Shown here in pieces: positions 7,607 to 15,886 of a stretch of DNA of 58,223 bases. This DNA comes from a virus. Below the pieces are notes generated by a model that had not been told where the DNA came from, did not search any database, and saw only the letters and a program-made list of their open reading frames with translations. The DNA lies in the IMG/VR virus record IMGVR_UViG_3300042429_001477, positions 1 to 58,223 of that record; one strand, written 5' to 3'. Every line of letters starts with the position of its first letter. Positions within the stretch are counted from its first letter, which is position 1. Made by a program: the position numbers and the translations under genes.

Positions 7607-8107
7607 TTACACCTTATTAAAGAGAAAGTTTTCTGTAATTATACCGAATCGCATATTATTCTGTTTAGCATAGACCCTAGCTGCTCTAAACTTTGCATCA
7701 TTGATGATATATGCTTTAGCATGGCGAGCATAATTAAGAGTCGCTTTTTCAGTAAGTCTAGTTGGAGCCTCAGGTGGAGACAAGTATTTTTGAGGTTTGA
7801 CTTCAATCAACCACTTAGTGATTTCACCTTCAGGTGATTTAGTGGCCATGTAACAGTCGACCCAATAAGTAGACTCCTGCTTTAGGATTGGATTCCAATA
7901 TTTTATGGGCATGGGTTCTGACGCATACTCAACAACGGCTTCGGTGTTATCACAGTAACTTAAGAACTTAAGTTCCCAGCTCGAACGATAGATTATCTTA
8001 GTAATATCTCCACTGTATTTTTCAGGATTCATTGGAGTAAAATATCCCTGTTTGACCCTGCCTCGTTGAGGTTTAAGAAAATCATGTATATCCCGTTCTT
8101 TTGCCAT
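7607..8107 (-). CDS. 4: Head completion protein, gp4-like
   Basis: A 166-residue member of the gp4 (gp50) family, needed to finish DNA-filled T4 heads before tail attachment. The hallmark is EKYSGDITKIIYRSSWELKF then LSYCDN, followed by ASEPMPIKYWNP and WLIEVKP, an arrangement like the TnsA/restriction-endonuclease fold (E..VD..IEVKP). It is preceded by a late-type element only 6 nt from the ATG. The family core begins at about residue 23, so the first 20 residues are an extension relative to T4. Confidence 0.85.
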   Translation of the reverse strand: MAKERDIHDFLKPQRGRVKQGYFTPMNPEKYSGDITKIIYRSSWELKFLSYCDNTEAVVEYASEPMPIKYWNPILKQESTYWVDCYMATKSPEGEITKWLIEVKPQKYLSPPEAPTRLTEKATLNYARHAKAYIINDAKFRAARVYAKQNNMRFGIITENFLFNKV

Positions 8108-8120
8108 ATTGATTATTTAT
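8107..8120 (-). promoter_or_regulatory. Late promoter-like element close to gp4 start
   Basis: Minus-strand ATAAATAATCAATA. The core begins only 14 nt before the ATG at 8107, against about 24-26 nt at most other sites, so the predicted transcript would be nearly leaderless. Confidence 0.45.
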
Positions 8121-8123
8121 TCC

Positions 8124-8159
8124 AAAAAAAGACCTCACCCTTGAGTAAAAGGTGAGGTC
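8124..8159 (-). terminator. Rho-independent terminator
   Basis: Perfect 9-bp stem GACCTCACC (8131-8139) with GGTGAGGTC (8151-8159) and, on the minus strand, a run of seven T. It ends the 8186-8494 transcript just before the gp4-portal operon. Confidence 0.85.
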
Positions 8160-8185
8160 ACTAAATCCAATGGGTTAAGATTAAA

Positions 8186-8494
8186 TTACCCTAAGTATTT
8201 TTCAATAAGTCCATCTGCATCATCTGGGCCAAGTTTTCCCTTTTCAACAAGCTTAACTAGCAGTGCAGCAATTACAAGTTTTTCAGGCATGTCATCATCC
8301 ATTACCTCAATTTCTCCATTTTCAGCAGCTTCTGCAAGATCCCCATAAGCATCCTCAGCAGCCTCTTCAACGTCTTCCTCAGACCCTACTAATTCTATTA
8401 GTTCATCAAGTAAGGATTCGTCAATTTCAAATGGCATTTCTGGCTCCTCCATCTCGTTTACTCGATACTCTCTTAAATTCATGATTCTTCTCAT
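8186..8494 (-). CDS. Small acidic core-type protein
   Basis: A 102-residue, very acidic helical protein. Near the start, NLREYRVNE resembles the packaging tags; starting at the ATG at 8482 would place it at the very N-terminus. I keep 8494 because the late promoter at 8506-8519 has the usual 12-nt spacing to it. It has its own promoter and terminator and so is monocistronic. Small acidic prohead core proteins such as T4 gp67 are a possible analogue; the identity is not proven. Confidence 0.6.
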   Translation of the reverse strand: MRRIMNLREYRVNEMEEPEMPFEIDESLLDELIELVGSEEDVEEAAEDAYGDLAEAAENGEIEVMDDDMPEKLVIAALLVKLVEKGKLGPDDADGLIEKYLG

Positions 8495-8505
8495 GATTAT
8501 TAATT

Positions 8506-8519
8506 TTTTTATTATTTAT
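8506..8519 (-). promoter_or_regulatory. T4-type late promoter
   Basis: Minus-strand ATAAATAATAAAAA, directly after the stop codon of the primase gene and 11 nt before the ATG at 8494. Confidence 0.75.
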
Positions 8520-9653
8520 TTAGACGTAGAGCAAATCTAGCGGAGATTCTGAAAAGTATTGCAGAACAAACTCATTAAAGGAATCAAAGGTAAGGGATGA
8601 ATCGTGTTTTGACATAAACGAATAAAGGTCATTGACGTCTTTGATTAATCGAACATTTCGATAGTCCACATTGTATTTTTTACGAAGATCAGCCATTACC
8701 TTATTCCATAGGAACACTCGATAGCCTTTCTTAATTAGATCAATTGACTGGTTCTTACCTGCCATATCACTATCGAATAGGATTAAGGTATTTGATTTGC
8801 TTAATAGGTTTTCTAACAAGAGTTTGCTTTTAGAAATACCAGTAGTTGCAATAGAATTATTTAGGAACATTGAATCTATTTGACCTTCAGTCACTAGAAT
8901 AGGTTTTGAAAAGTCAACATTCAATACATTAAAATAATTATTGATCGAGTCAATATCAGCAATAATGTCATCTTCGACATTTCGAACAAGTCCGTTCTTT
9001 TTTAACTCAGAATAGTTTTTAATTAGATATTTTGGTCCACTGATTCCTTCTCCAATTCGACGTATTGCAAAGCCTAGGATCTTACCAGTTCGTTGGTCTA
9101 GATTAAAAAGATAGATTTTATCCTCTCTTGAATCAAAATAACTGCACCTTTGAAATGCAGGAAGAGTGTCAAGGGCTCGATTCTTTATGAATAGTCCAAG
9201 TTCAGTGTCTGGATCAATCTCACTACATGGAGTCAATGAAAATCGAAGAGCTACCTCTTCTATTTTTAAGAGATGATCGCTTGCGCTTTTATTGATTAGA
9301 AGTTCAATTAACGATCCTCTCTTCTTTTTAGAAGTTTGGGGTGTCCACTTGACTTGGGCCTTGACATCAGGTAAACCTAATGAATATTTGAGCGCAAACT
9401 TAGAGATAAACTTAGGAATATCTGATTTTACTCCACATCCATCATTATAACATTTATAGAAACCTCGATCTGGATATATGTTACCTCTCTTTTTTCTGGA
9501 ATCTGTTTTAGAATCACCACAATATGGGCAGGCAAAATTGATCTTATCGCCAGATTCATATACCTCCTGTTTAAATCGATCTTCTGGAAATCTTTTCTTT
9601 AGGACATCCTTTATAAAGCTATATATGTTATAACCCGTCAATAGATCAAGCAT
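8520..9653 (-). CDS. 61: DNA primase, gp61-like
   Basis: A 377-residue primase that would make RNA primers for lagging-strand synthesis. The N-terminal zinc-binding domain shows FACPYCGDS (near 38) and GFYKCYNDGCG (near 65). The TOPRIM catalytic domain has ILVTEGQIDSMFL (near 252) with the essential Glu, and LILFDSDMAGKNQ (near 294) with the DxD. T4 gp61 is 342 residues. Its start overlaps the end of the polymerase gene by 8 nt, so the two are coupled. The partner helicase gp41 is not in the window. Confidence 0.92.
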   Translation of the reverse strand: MLDLLTGYNIYSFIKDVLKKRFPEDRFKQEVYESGDKINFACPYCGDSKTDSRKKRGNIYPDRGFYKCYNDGCGVKSDIPKFISKFALKYSLGLPDVKAQVKWTPQTSKKKRGSLIELLINKSASDHLLKIEEVALRFSLTPCSEIDPDTELGLFIKNRALDTLPAFQRCSYFDSREDKIYLFNLDQRTGKILGFAIRRIGEGISGPKYLIKNYSELKKNGLVRNVEDDIIADIDSINNYFNVLNVDFSKPILVTEGQIDSMFLNNSIATTGISKSKLLLENLLSKSNTLILFDSDMAGKNQSIDLIKKGYRVFLWNKVMADLRKKYNVDYRNVRLIKDVNDLYSFMSKHDSSLTFDSFNEFVLQYFSESPLDLLYV

Positions 9654-11082
9654 TTTCCTCCTCTTCTAATTCAAGAACAGGGTTTGCTTTTTCCTTCTTC
9701 TTCGTCATTCTTTTCAAATACTTATCGAGTTCAGGTTTTGGAACTATTGTAGTATTTAGGCCATATCGAGTAATGACTCCCAAGTATTCCTGAAAATCTT
9801 CCTCAGCTACATCAACATCAGCATTGCCGATTACCTTCCAGAATTTTTCTGGAACTTCAATGTATTCTAGTGTTTCTTGATCCACTATGTATAGAGGGTA
9901 GATATCAGCATCAGTCAATACTTTTTTACTCTTGACGGTTACTACTTCAACTGCACGTTTTAAATTAGTATCAAGCGAGCTCATCTTCATTGCAGTAAGT
10001 AATCGATTTATTGGTTCAATTATTAGGGAAAAGAACTGTGAATCGATATCCATTAATAGAGCGATCTCGTCAGGATAGGTTCCAGGTGAGTATGCAAATA
10101 CATCATGTCCGCCTTCATTTGTTTCAGGATTACAGTAGTAAAACTTGATCTTGTCCTTTTCTCTAATCTTAGGATATTTCTCAATAAGTCCAGTCTTAAT
10201 TAGGATATGATTATAGATGGCGGCAGCTCGAGGAAAGATCGAGATTCCTTTCTTAAGTTCAAGTCTCTCTTCACTCGTGATATACTTATTATAGACTCGA
10301 ATATTGAAATTAAATGCTAATTCATCTGGATGAAGAGAACGGGCTTCATTTTTAAGAACAGTTAGTCGAGGAATAATATCTTTTTCAATATCGAGTCGCT
10401 TACCTCGATCCATAATAAAGGAGGTAAGTTCAGTTAGTTTGTCTCGAGCCCAAATCGGATAAGAACCCTTAACTGGTTCAAGACCTTTGATTATCAAGTA
10501 TCTCTTTTCTTGTGGTTCTAATTCATAATTTGGATTAGGTTCGTATGCCACTCGAATAGCATAGTTTTTCTTTTTAAGCCAAATGCCAGTCTCTGACAAG
10601 TTTTCTAATTTAAACTTAAGTCGGTTTTTAGTATTAAATACTTTTCCATATTTCTCAAAGCACATATCAAAATAATTGGAAAGTCGATGTCGGTCAATAT
10701 TGATACAGATATTTAGTGCTTCATCTTTTGAAAAATCTGCACCAATGATTGAATCTAGGGCAGAGTCAAACTGTACATAGATTGAATCAGTATCGGTGTA
10801 AATAGCAGCTTCATCCTCAATCTTATTAATAGTATACCCATCGATTCCTAATAATTTATGGAGTTCAGTGTCAAGATGCCACTTTTCTAGAAAATAGTGA
10901 TTTACTGCCTTAATTGAAAACTTGATTAGATCTTGGCCCTGTAGAGTGATTGACTGTGCGATATCTGGATTGTAGAAATAGAACCACTTATTCCCAAATG
11001 CTCCATAAATAGAGTTAATTAAGATCTTTATCGCGTTTTGCTTTAGATCAAGTTTTTTAATATGTTTTTCTTTATCTTCCAT
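9646..11082 (-). CDS. 43: Family B DNA polymerase, C-terminal half only
   Basis: A 478-residue C-terminal part of a T4 gp43-type polymerase. It opens with motif B (KILINSIYGA, residues 19-28) and then has motif C (YTDTDS, 95-100), so it holds part of the fingers and palm plus the thumb. The exonuclease domain and motif A are missing: upstream on this strand is about 115 nt without a gene and then genes on the other strand. The frame has a proper start (ATG, A-rich leader) and a possible promoter at 11084-11097. It ends in an acidic ELEEEENA. I read it as one subunit of a split polymerase whose N-terminal half is encoded outside the window. Confidence 0.9.
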   Translation of the reverse strand: MEDKEKHIKKLDLKQNAIKILINSIYGAFGNKWFYFYNPDIAQSITLQGQDLIKFSIKAVNHYFLEKWHLDTELHKLLGIDGYTINKIEDEAAIYTDTDSIYVQFDSALDSIIGADFSKDEALNICINIDRHRLSNYFDMCFEKYGKVFNTKNRLKFKLENLSETGIWLKKKNYAIRVAYEPNPNYELEPQEKRYLIIKGLEPVKGSYPIWARDKLTELTSFIMDRGKRLDIEKDIIPRLTVLKNEARSLHPDELAFNFNIRVYNKYITSEERLELKKGISIFPRAAAIYNHILIKTGLIEKYPKIREKDKIKFYYCNPETNEGGHDVFAYSPGTYPDEIALLMDIDSQFFSLIIEPINRLLTAMKMSSLDTNLKRAVEVVTVKSKKVLTDADIYPLYIVDQETLEYIEVPEKFWKVIGNADVDVAEEDFQEYLGVITRYGLNTTIVPKPELDKYLKRMTKKKEKANPVLELEEEENA

Positions 11083-11083
11083 G

Positions 11084-11097
11084 TAATGTTATACTTA
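11084..11097 (-). promoter_or_regulatory. Candidate early/middle promoter element
   Basis: Minus-strand TAAGTATAACATTA just before the polymerase fragment start. Related to the elements at 5222 and 38588. Confidence 0.3.
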
Positions 11098-11173
11098 TTA
11101 GACTCGATACAGTTTCGGAAACTAAAATACTAAACGTTTCATAAACATTAAATCTTCGAAGGGTTTCTTGGAA

Positions 11174-11187
11174 ATAAATAACAAAAA
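11174..11187 (+). promoter_or_regulatory. T4-type late promoter
   Basis: ATAAATAACAAAAA, 11 nt before the ATG at 11199. Confidence 0.75.
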
Positions 11188-11198
11188 GAAGTTTAGGT

Positions 11199-11825
11199 AT
11201 GGATGACCGTGGCCAAGATGGGACAGTTGATAAGACTTCAGAATTAAAGACGGTTCTTCCATTCATGACAGAGTTTCCTTTTGGAGATTACGACATATCA
11301 ATGGTTGAGCGAGGAGACGACCTTATAAAGCTGGGAGTCTCGCCAATTTTAGTGAAGGAGTTTGGAGATAATGGAACAATACGAAGCCTTAACTTCTACT
11401 ATATTGAAGATGGATCAGACATTTCAATTTCTCTCTATGCGGGCGACGTTGAATGGATCGCAGAAGAGGCGATTCATATCAAAAAGATGGATGATTTACG
11501 TAAGACACTAGACGATTCACTAGAGAGCGATGACCTTCTATTAAAGACAAAGACGATCAAGAAGGGCAGAAAGTTCCTAAAGTTGCTAAACTGTGATAAC
11601 GTTACTGGAATAGACTTCAACGAACTAATCATAGACTTTACTAATATTTATGAGACCGCCCTAAATTCAAAGATTAGATTGGGTTTACAAAAATTGAGCG
11701 AGGCGACACTAAGATCCACTGAGTTTTCAGAAAAACAATTTAAAGCGGTGCGAGCCTTCCTTAATTTTCAAATCCATTACATAAAGATCCTACTTGGGAT
11801 CGTGATTGCAGCTAAAATATACTAA
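11199..11825 (+). CDS. Hypothetical protein upstream of PhoH
   Basis: A 208-residue protein, unrecognised. The N-terminal half is predicted to be strands (YYIEDGSDISISLYAGDVEW near 68) and the C-terminal half helices, with a hydrophobic end (IKILLGIVIAAKIY) that could be a packed helix or a tail anchor. It follows a late promoter and lies 3 nt before phoH. No tag was seen. Confidence 0.6.
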   Translation: MDDRGQDGTVDKTSELKTVLPFMTEFPFGDYDISMVERGDDLIKLGVSPILVKEFGDNGTIRSLNFYYIEDGSDISISLYAGDVEWIAEEAIHIKKMDDLRKTLDDSLESDDLLLKTKTIKKGRKFLKLLNCDNVTGIDFNELIIDFTNIYETALNSKIRLGLQKLSEATLRSTEFSEKQFKAVRAFLNFQIHYIKILLGIVIAAKIY

Positions 11826-11828
11826 CTT

Positions 11829-12587
11829 ATGGCAAAACGAAGATTAAGCAAAGACGAATTAGAGGATATTGAAACTTGGCAACGGGAACGTGAAGCACTG
11901 ACTGCCGCCAAGATGTTCACCAATAAAATAGAGATAAAGTGCAAGTCAAAGGCTCAAAAGGATGCCCTGACCGCTATTGAGGAGCATGATATCTCAATTA
12001 TAACTGGACCTCCAGGAACAGGCAAGACTTACTTATCCTGTGCAAGAGCATTAAAGTATCTAAAAGAGGATCCTGGTACGTATAAAAAGATTATCTTAAT
12101 AAAATCAGTTAACGTACCTAAGGATGAGGAGATAGGTTACTTAAAGGGCACATTAGAGGAGAAGATGGAGATGTACATGTATCCATTCATCTCTAACTTC
12201 CATAAAGTGATTGGTAAACAGGCGACTGAAGCACTAAAAGCATATGGAAACATTGAGATACTACCTATCAAGTTTGCATTGGGTGTGACTCTAGATAACG
12301 CAGTCATCTTAATTGATGAAGCTCAACAGATAGCTAAGGATCACCTACATACACTATTGACCAGGATCGGTAGTAATTCCAAGATGGTATTCTTGGGAGA
12401 TATTAAACAAAAATCGGTAAATAAGGGACAAAAGAGTGCTCTTGAGATCTTGATTGAACATTTTGTAGAGATTGAGGAGATAGGGATTGCTCAGCTTTCC
12501 AAAGAGGATATTGTACGTCACCCAATTATTATGAAACTAGAAGAGGTGTTTGAAAAGATAGAAAATTCTGAAAAACTAAATAAATAA
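11829..12587 (+). CDS. phoH: PhoH-like ATPase
   Basis: A 252-residue PhoH-family P-loop ATPase. Walker A is TGPPGTGKTYLS (near 60), Walker B is VILIDEAQQ (near 157), and FLGDIKQK (near 185) is the typical sensor segment. PhoH-like proteins are common in myoviruses; their role is unsettled (RNA-linked ATPase or helicase activity has been proposed). It shares the late promoter at 11174 with the preceding gene. The C-terminal 25 residues are a polar helix. Its stop is embedded next to the following late promoter. Confidence 0.92.
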   Translation: MAKRRLSKDELEDIETWQREREALTAAKMFTNKIEIKCKSKAQKDALTAIEEHDISIITGPPGTGKTYLSCARALKYLKEDPGTYKKIILIKSVNVPKDEEIGYLKGTLEEKMEMYMYPFISNFHKVIGKQATEALKAYGNIEILPIKFALGVTLDNAVILIDEAQQIAKDHLHTLLTRIGSNSKMVFLGDIKQKSVNKGQKSALEILIEHFVEIEEIGIAQLSKEDIVRHPIIMKLEEVFEKIENSEKLNK

Positions 12588-12593
12588 AAATAA
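12580..12593 (+). promoter_or_regulatory. T4-type late promoter
   Basis: ATAAATAAAAATAA, overlapping the stop codon of phoH (protein end LNK) and 9 nt before the ATG at 12603. Its surroundings are repeated at 12946-12990. Confidence 0.65.
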
Positions 12594-12602
12594 AAGATTA
12601 AA

Positions 12603-12926
12603 ATGAAAAATCATGTAAAGAAATTTGGTTCATTTGTCAATGAACATTTTCACTATCCGAGCACAAAAAAACTTAGGTCTCAATTAGTAGGAGGAAAAGG
12701 GCAAAAGGCTCAATATGATGAACTTGGAGGAGGAGATCAAGTTGAGTTGGAAAGTCAGTTTGCAGAATTAAGCGGCGACCCTGAACTAGCCAAAGCATTT
12801 GTTAGAAAGCTATCTAAATATAACTCGATTGAGGATATAAAGGCAGGCTTAGAACAAATGTTGGATGTTTTAAGAAATCCTAGGACTGAAGATAATGAAC
12901 CTGATTGGGACATGCGTAACTATTAA
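12603..12926 (+). CDS. Small tagged internal protein
   Basis: A 107-residue protein with a clear N-terminal tag, NHVKKFGSFVNEH, aligned with NHIKTFGQFVNES of the next gene. VNE is the predicted protease end. The mature part is acidic and helical, with DELGGGDQVELESQFAELSG in the middle, and has no recognised domain. Promoter and tag together look duplicated with those of 12986-13279, while the downstream parts differ, which suggests a tag cassette fused to different cargos. Confidence 0.65.
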   Translation: MKNHVKKFGSFVNEHFHYPSTKKLRSQLVGGKGQKAQYDELGGGDQVELESQFAELSGDPELAKAFVRKLSKYNSIEDIKAGLEQMLDVLRNPRTEDNEPDWDMRNY

Positions 12927-12940
12927 TCTTTAACTTTTAA

Positions 12941-13000
12941 ATGATTTGAAAACTCTGAAAAAATAAATAAAAATAAACTAGTATTATGAATACAAATCAT
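12941..13000 (+). promoter_or_regulatory. Inverted repeat around late promoter and start codon
   Basis: ATGATTTG (12941-12948) is the exact reverse complement of CAAATCAT (12993-13000), which covers codons 3-5 of the next gene. The loop holds the late promoter and the ATG. Read-through RNA would fold; late RNA would lack the 5' arm. Confidence 0.5.
12963..12976 (+). promoter_or_regulatory. T4-type late promoter
   Basis: ATAAATAAAAATAA, 9 nt before the ATG at 12986. Same spacing and same upstream text (CTCTGAAAAA versus TTCTGAAAAA) as the promoter at 12580. Confidence 0.65.
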
Positions 13001-13279
13001 ATAAAAACGTTTGGTCAATTTGTGAATGAATCTACTGAAGCGGGTTGGGATCCAACTACTATTTCTTCTGTACAGGGAAAACTGGCGGTTACTAAAACTG
13101 GTAAACTGGACACAGCTACAATTCAAGCCCTTAAGGGTTATCAAGAAGGACACTCAATATCAGTAACTGGGAAGATAGATAAAGCAACTCTAGCAAGTAT
13201 GGGAATAAAAGGAAAATGGGTAGATGCAGGACATACATCGGCTGAACGAAAAGCAGGAATGAATTCAGCGATTCGATAA
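12986..13279 (+). CDS. Tagged peptidoglycan-binding-domain protein
   Basis: A 97-residue protein. Residues 1-14 are the tag (HIKTFGQFVNES, predicted cut after VNE). Residues about 25-70 match the PG_binding_1 repeat pattern: SVQGKLAVTKTGKLDTATIQ, then ALKGYQE, then SVTGKIDKATLASMGI. PG_binding_1 domains bind peptidoglycan and are usually attached to lysins; here there is no catalytic domain. A head-packaged wall-binding protein is my inference. It ends just before a bidirectional terminator. Confidence 0.75.
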   Translation: MNTNHIKTFGQFVNESTEAGWDPTTISSVQGKLAVTKTGKLDTATIQALKGYQEGHSISVTGKIDKATLASMGIKGKWVDAGHTSAERKAGMNSAIR

Positions 13280-13299
13280 AAATAAAATTTCCTAGATAT

Positions 13300-13331
13300 C
13301 AAAAAAGCGACTTACTCAGGTCGCTTTTTTG
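13300..13331. terminator. Bidirectional terminator
   Basis: Stem AAAAAAGCGAC (13301-13311) with GTCGCTTTTTT (13320-13330), flanked by A- and T-runs, so it can end both converging transcripts. It overlaps the last codons of the UvsW-like gene. Confidence 0.85.
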
Positions 13332-14886
13332 ATAAATCTACTATCTTATCTGATGTCTCAAATTTTTGTTCTCGATAGATCTCCTTTCTTACTTTTGCAT
13401 GTCGAATCGAATAGCCATCGAGCTGATCGACTAGGTCCCAAACAAGGACTTTTGTCTTTTCGGCTAATTTTCTCATCCCTCGACCTATCGCTTGACGTAG
13501 GGTGACTTCAGCTTTTATTGATTCTGCTAAGATAATGTGGTGCAGATTCTTAGAGTCGATTCCAGTAGCAAAAGTACCGAAAGATGCGACCAAGATCACA
13601 TCATCTTGTGATTCCAATATATCTTTAAATCGATCACGCTCTTTAGAGTCGACTTCGCCATCTATATAGAAGGTATTAGGGTTCCATTCCAATAATTTAG
13701 ACTGGATTGCCTTTCCATAACCATTTTTGACGTCTGAAAAGAGGATCAGTGAGTTTTTTCCAAATTTTCGAGCAAGATCGCTAATAAAATCAAGTCTCTC
13801 CTTACTATCAAAGATAATTCCCTTTTCAATGGCTAACATGTCCCTCCCAAAGTCCTTGGGGTTGTTATACATCTCTTTTCCAGTCTCCTTGAGGTGCCAG
13901 TATTTTTGAATCATTGGATCCGATTCGTCATACTTTAGTTTGACAATCTTAATCTTAATATTTGGTGAATATCCATTATCAATTAGGTGTTTTGCTGAAA
14001 GAACCATCACCAATGGGCCAACATTTTCCTGCACTTTAAAGAAATCTGAAAACTGTTCATCTAGTTTAACGGTACCCGATAAACCAAGACGATATTCCCA
14101 ATTGACGCAACATAGAAGGATCTCTCGAATGGAATTACCCTTAGACTTGTGTACCTCATCCACTTGAACTATTGAAAACTGTCGAAAGATTTCAACTGGG
14201 AGGTTTATTAGGCTCTGATAGGTTGAGATTACTATTTCAGCCGCATTGAACCTCTCTTGAGTGAATTTGTCTTTACCTCCAATCGTACATACGTTCCATT
14301 CTTTACCAGGTCGAGCATACATTTCAAACTTTTCAGCGGTCTGGCCTACTAGTGAAATATTCGGGACTATAATTAGGGACTTCTTTTCTTTAGTAATCTT
14401 TCCTCCGTCTCTTAAGAATGAATTATAGATGAAAAAGATAAGGGTCTTACCGGCAGAAGTCGCTAATTCTTGAGTACAAAACTTGTATTTAATTGCTCTA
14501 AATGCACCTTCTACTTGATAGTCCCTTGGCACGATTGGAAGGCCTCTCTCATCAATAATTCCGTCCAGTAATTTCTCTACGTATTTTAGATACTGATCGC
14601 GACTTATTTTATTATTAACGAAAGTTTCTGCACCTTCAATCTCACAATCATATCCAGACTTATCGGCAAAATTATAGATTTCCTTCCATAATCCAATGGC
14701 AATATTACCGTCCTTTGTAATAAATGAATCTAATCCGTCCCATACTCCACGATCGACTAGGACATTAAACGCTGCTTTTTTAGATTTGCGCTTAAAAAAC
14801 CTGAATAGACTAGTCTTTTCACTGTTTAAGGTGGAGTCAACTAGTTTGATAAATTTCTTGTCTTGTGATACTTTGAATTTTAGCAC
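13312..14886 (-). CDS. uvsW: UvsW-like recombination helicase
   Basis: A 524-residue superfamily 2 helicase (T4 UvsW: 503), which in T4 unwinds D-loops and R-loops and shifts replication to the recombination-dependent mode. Motifs: RDYQVEGAFRAI (Q-like), LATSAGKTLIFF (motif I), QVDEVHKSK (motif II, DEVH), LGLSGTVKL (motif III), and AIGRGMRKLAEKTK (motif VI) near residue 466. The first 90 residues match the substrate-recognition domain region of UvsW in position. It is the last gene of a three-gene minus-strand operon under the late promoter at 15887. Confidence 0.92.
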   Translation of the reverse strand: MLKFKVSQDKKFIKLVDSTLNSEKTSLFRFFKRKSKKAAFNVLVDRGVWDGLDSFITKDGNIAIGLWKEIYNFADKSGYDCEIEGAETFVNNKISRDQYLKYVEKLLDGIIDERGLPIVPRDYQVEGAFRAIKYKFCTQELATSAGKTLIFFIYNSFLRDGGKITKEKKSLIIVPNISLVGQTAEKFEMYARPGKEWNVCTIGGKDKFTQERFNAAEIVISTYQSLINLPVEIFRQFSIVQVDEVHKSKGNSIREILLCCVNWEYRLGLSGTVKLDEQFSDFFKVQENVGPLVMVLSAKHLIDNGYSPNIKIKIVKLKYDESDPMIQKYWHLKETGKEMYNNPKDFGRDMLAIEKGIIFDSKERLDFISDLARKFGKNSLILFSDVKNGYGKAIQSKLLEWNPNTFYIDGEVDSKERDRFKDILESQDDVILVASFGTFATGIDSKNLHHIILAESIKAEVTLRQAIGRGMRKLAEKTKVLVWDLVDQLDGYSIRHAKVRKEIYREQKFETSDKIVDLSKKRPE

Positions 14887-14901
14887 GAGAGTGCATTATT
14901 T

Positions 14902-15336
14902 TTATAGACCCAGTGTCTTTTCTATATCGAGTCGAGTTTTGATACCAAAGATGATATTATCGATGGTCTTGATGGATTCATTGAAAAAGGTGATCTGGTT
15001 CTCGAATATCTCTAGAGATTCTTTAGTTGCTGATGTCCTACCCTCGATTACCATGTTTTTTTCGTTGGCTTGATATCGGATCTGAAGATTCCTTGAGATA
15101 TTTTCCATCTCCAAAGAACGCTCATCCCTGTATTTTTTTCTAAGTAGAGTCACGTGTTCCAATAGAGTATGATTGTCTTCTAACAATCTTTGACGAAGGG
15201 AGAGCATGTTTACTTGTGCCTCCTTAAGAGTTTTAAGGTTGGAAAGCTTTTCAATATTTTCATAGATCTCTTTAGAGACTTCAGCACGTCTGTCCTGAAA
15301 TTTTTTAGAAATCTTGGATTTTGTCTCCTCGTTCAT
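14902..15336 (-). CDS. Coiled-coil protein, UvsY candidate
   Basis: A 144-residue, strongly helical protein with long charged helices and no catalytic motif. It lies 15 nt upstream of uvsW. In T4, uvsW neighbours uvsY, whose product (137 residues, helical) loads UvsX on gp32-coated DNA. The C-terminal FFNESIKTIDNIIFGIKTRL has the general pattern of the UvsY C-terminus, but this is weak, so UvsY is only a suggestion. A candidate promoter lies at 15350-15363. Confidence 0.6.
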   Translation of the reverse strand: MNEETKSKISKKFQDRRAEVSKEIYENIEKLSNLKTLKEAQVNMLSLRQRLLEDNHTLLEHVTLLRKKYRDERSLEMENISRNLQIRYQANEKNMVIEGRTSATKESLEIFENQITFFNESIKTIDNIIFGIKTRLDIEKTLGL

Positions 15337-15349
15337 GCTAGAATAGTTT

Positions 15350-15363
15350 TACTCTTTATACTC
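15350..15363 (-). promoter_or_regulatory. Candidate early/middle promoter element
   Basis: Minus-strand GAGTATAAAGAGTA, 13 nt before the start at 15336. Similar to GAGTATAATAGCTA at 38588-38601. Confidence 0.3.
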
Positions 15364-15379
15364 AAAAAAGAGGAAGGGT

Positions 15380-15871
15380 TTAACTCACAAAATCGATAAA
15401 CTTATAATAGGTCGAGCCTATCTTAAAGTGTTCGTCGTTTACCATTTCGTCCTTACTTATCGATGAGACTACCTCGTTTCCTGCAGGAGAAGTCGAGCCG
15501 TCCTCAAAATAGTAATCAACAAATTCTTCACCTTTTTTACCAAGAATTAGGTTCTTGATCTTATATTTTTCAAAAATTTGTGGTATCTTATCTTTAAATG
15601 ATACATCATCGTCAAGAACCATAAAGATGGATGGATAATCTATTAACTTACCATCTTGACTAATAGCAGCAGACTGTTTTACATAATCGTCCTCAAGAAG
15701 ATCAGAATCAAGAGCAGAGGTATAGGTCTCTTTGTCCTTGAATGTGATTATCACAAAGGGAATCTTTGTTTGGATCGCATCCCTAACTTGGGTCCAAGTA
15801 TGACTAGTCTCTTCAGTAGTAGACTTTATGTCCTGCTGATAGTCTTCGTATAGTTTGATATATTTAGTCAT
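15380..15871 (-). CDS. Hypothetical protein with short tag-like start
   Basis: A 163-residue protein. The N-terminus YIKLYEDYQQD resembles the LYE-type tags, though the residue after Glu is Asp. The rest looks like a small alpha/beta fold (FVIITFKDKETY near 40, PSIFMVLDDDV near 80, IKNLILGKKGEEF near 105). No family was identified. It is first in the operon with the UvsY candidate and uvsW, under a late promoter. Confidence 0.6.
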   Translation of the reverse strand: MTKYIKLYEDYQQDIKSTTEETSHTWTQVRDAIQTKIPFVIITFKDKETYTSALDSDLLEDDYVKQSAAISQDGKLIDYPSIFMVLDDDVSFKDKIPQIFEKYKIKNLILGKKGEEFVDYYFEDGSTSPAGNEVVSSISKDEMVNDEHFKIGSTYYKFIDFVS

Positions 15872-15886
15872 CCTTTAAGATAAAAC

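Noticed and set aside
11083-11198. N-terminal half of the polymerase joined by frameshift
   Set aside because: Only about 115 nt without coding potential precede the fragment before oppositely oriented genes.
11166-11218. Inverted repeat TCTTGG/CCAAGA around the promoter at 11174
   Set aside because: Only six pairs, 14 nt past the start codon; within chance expectation.
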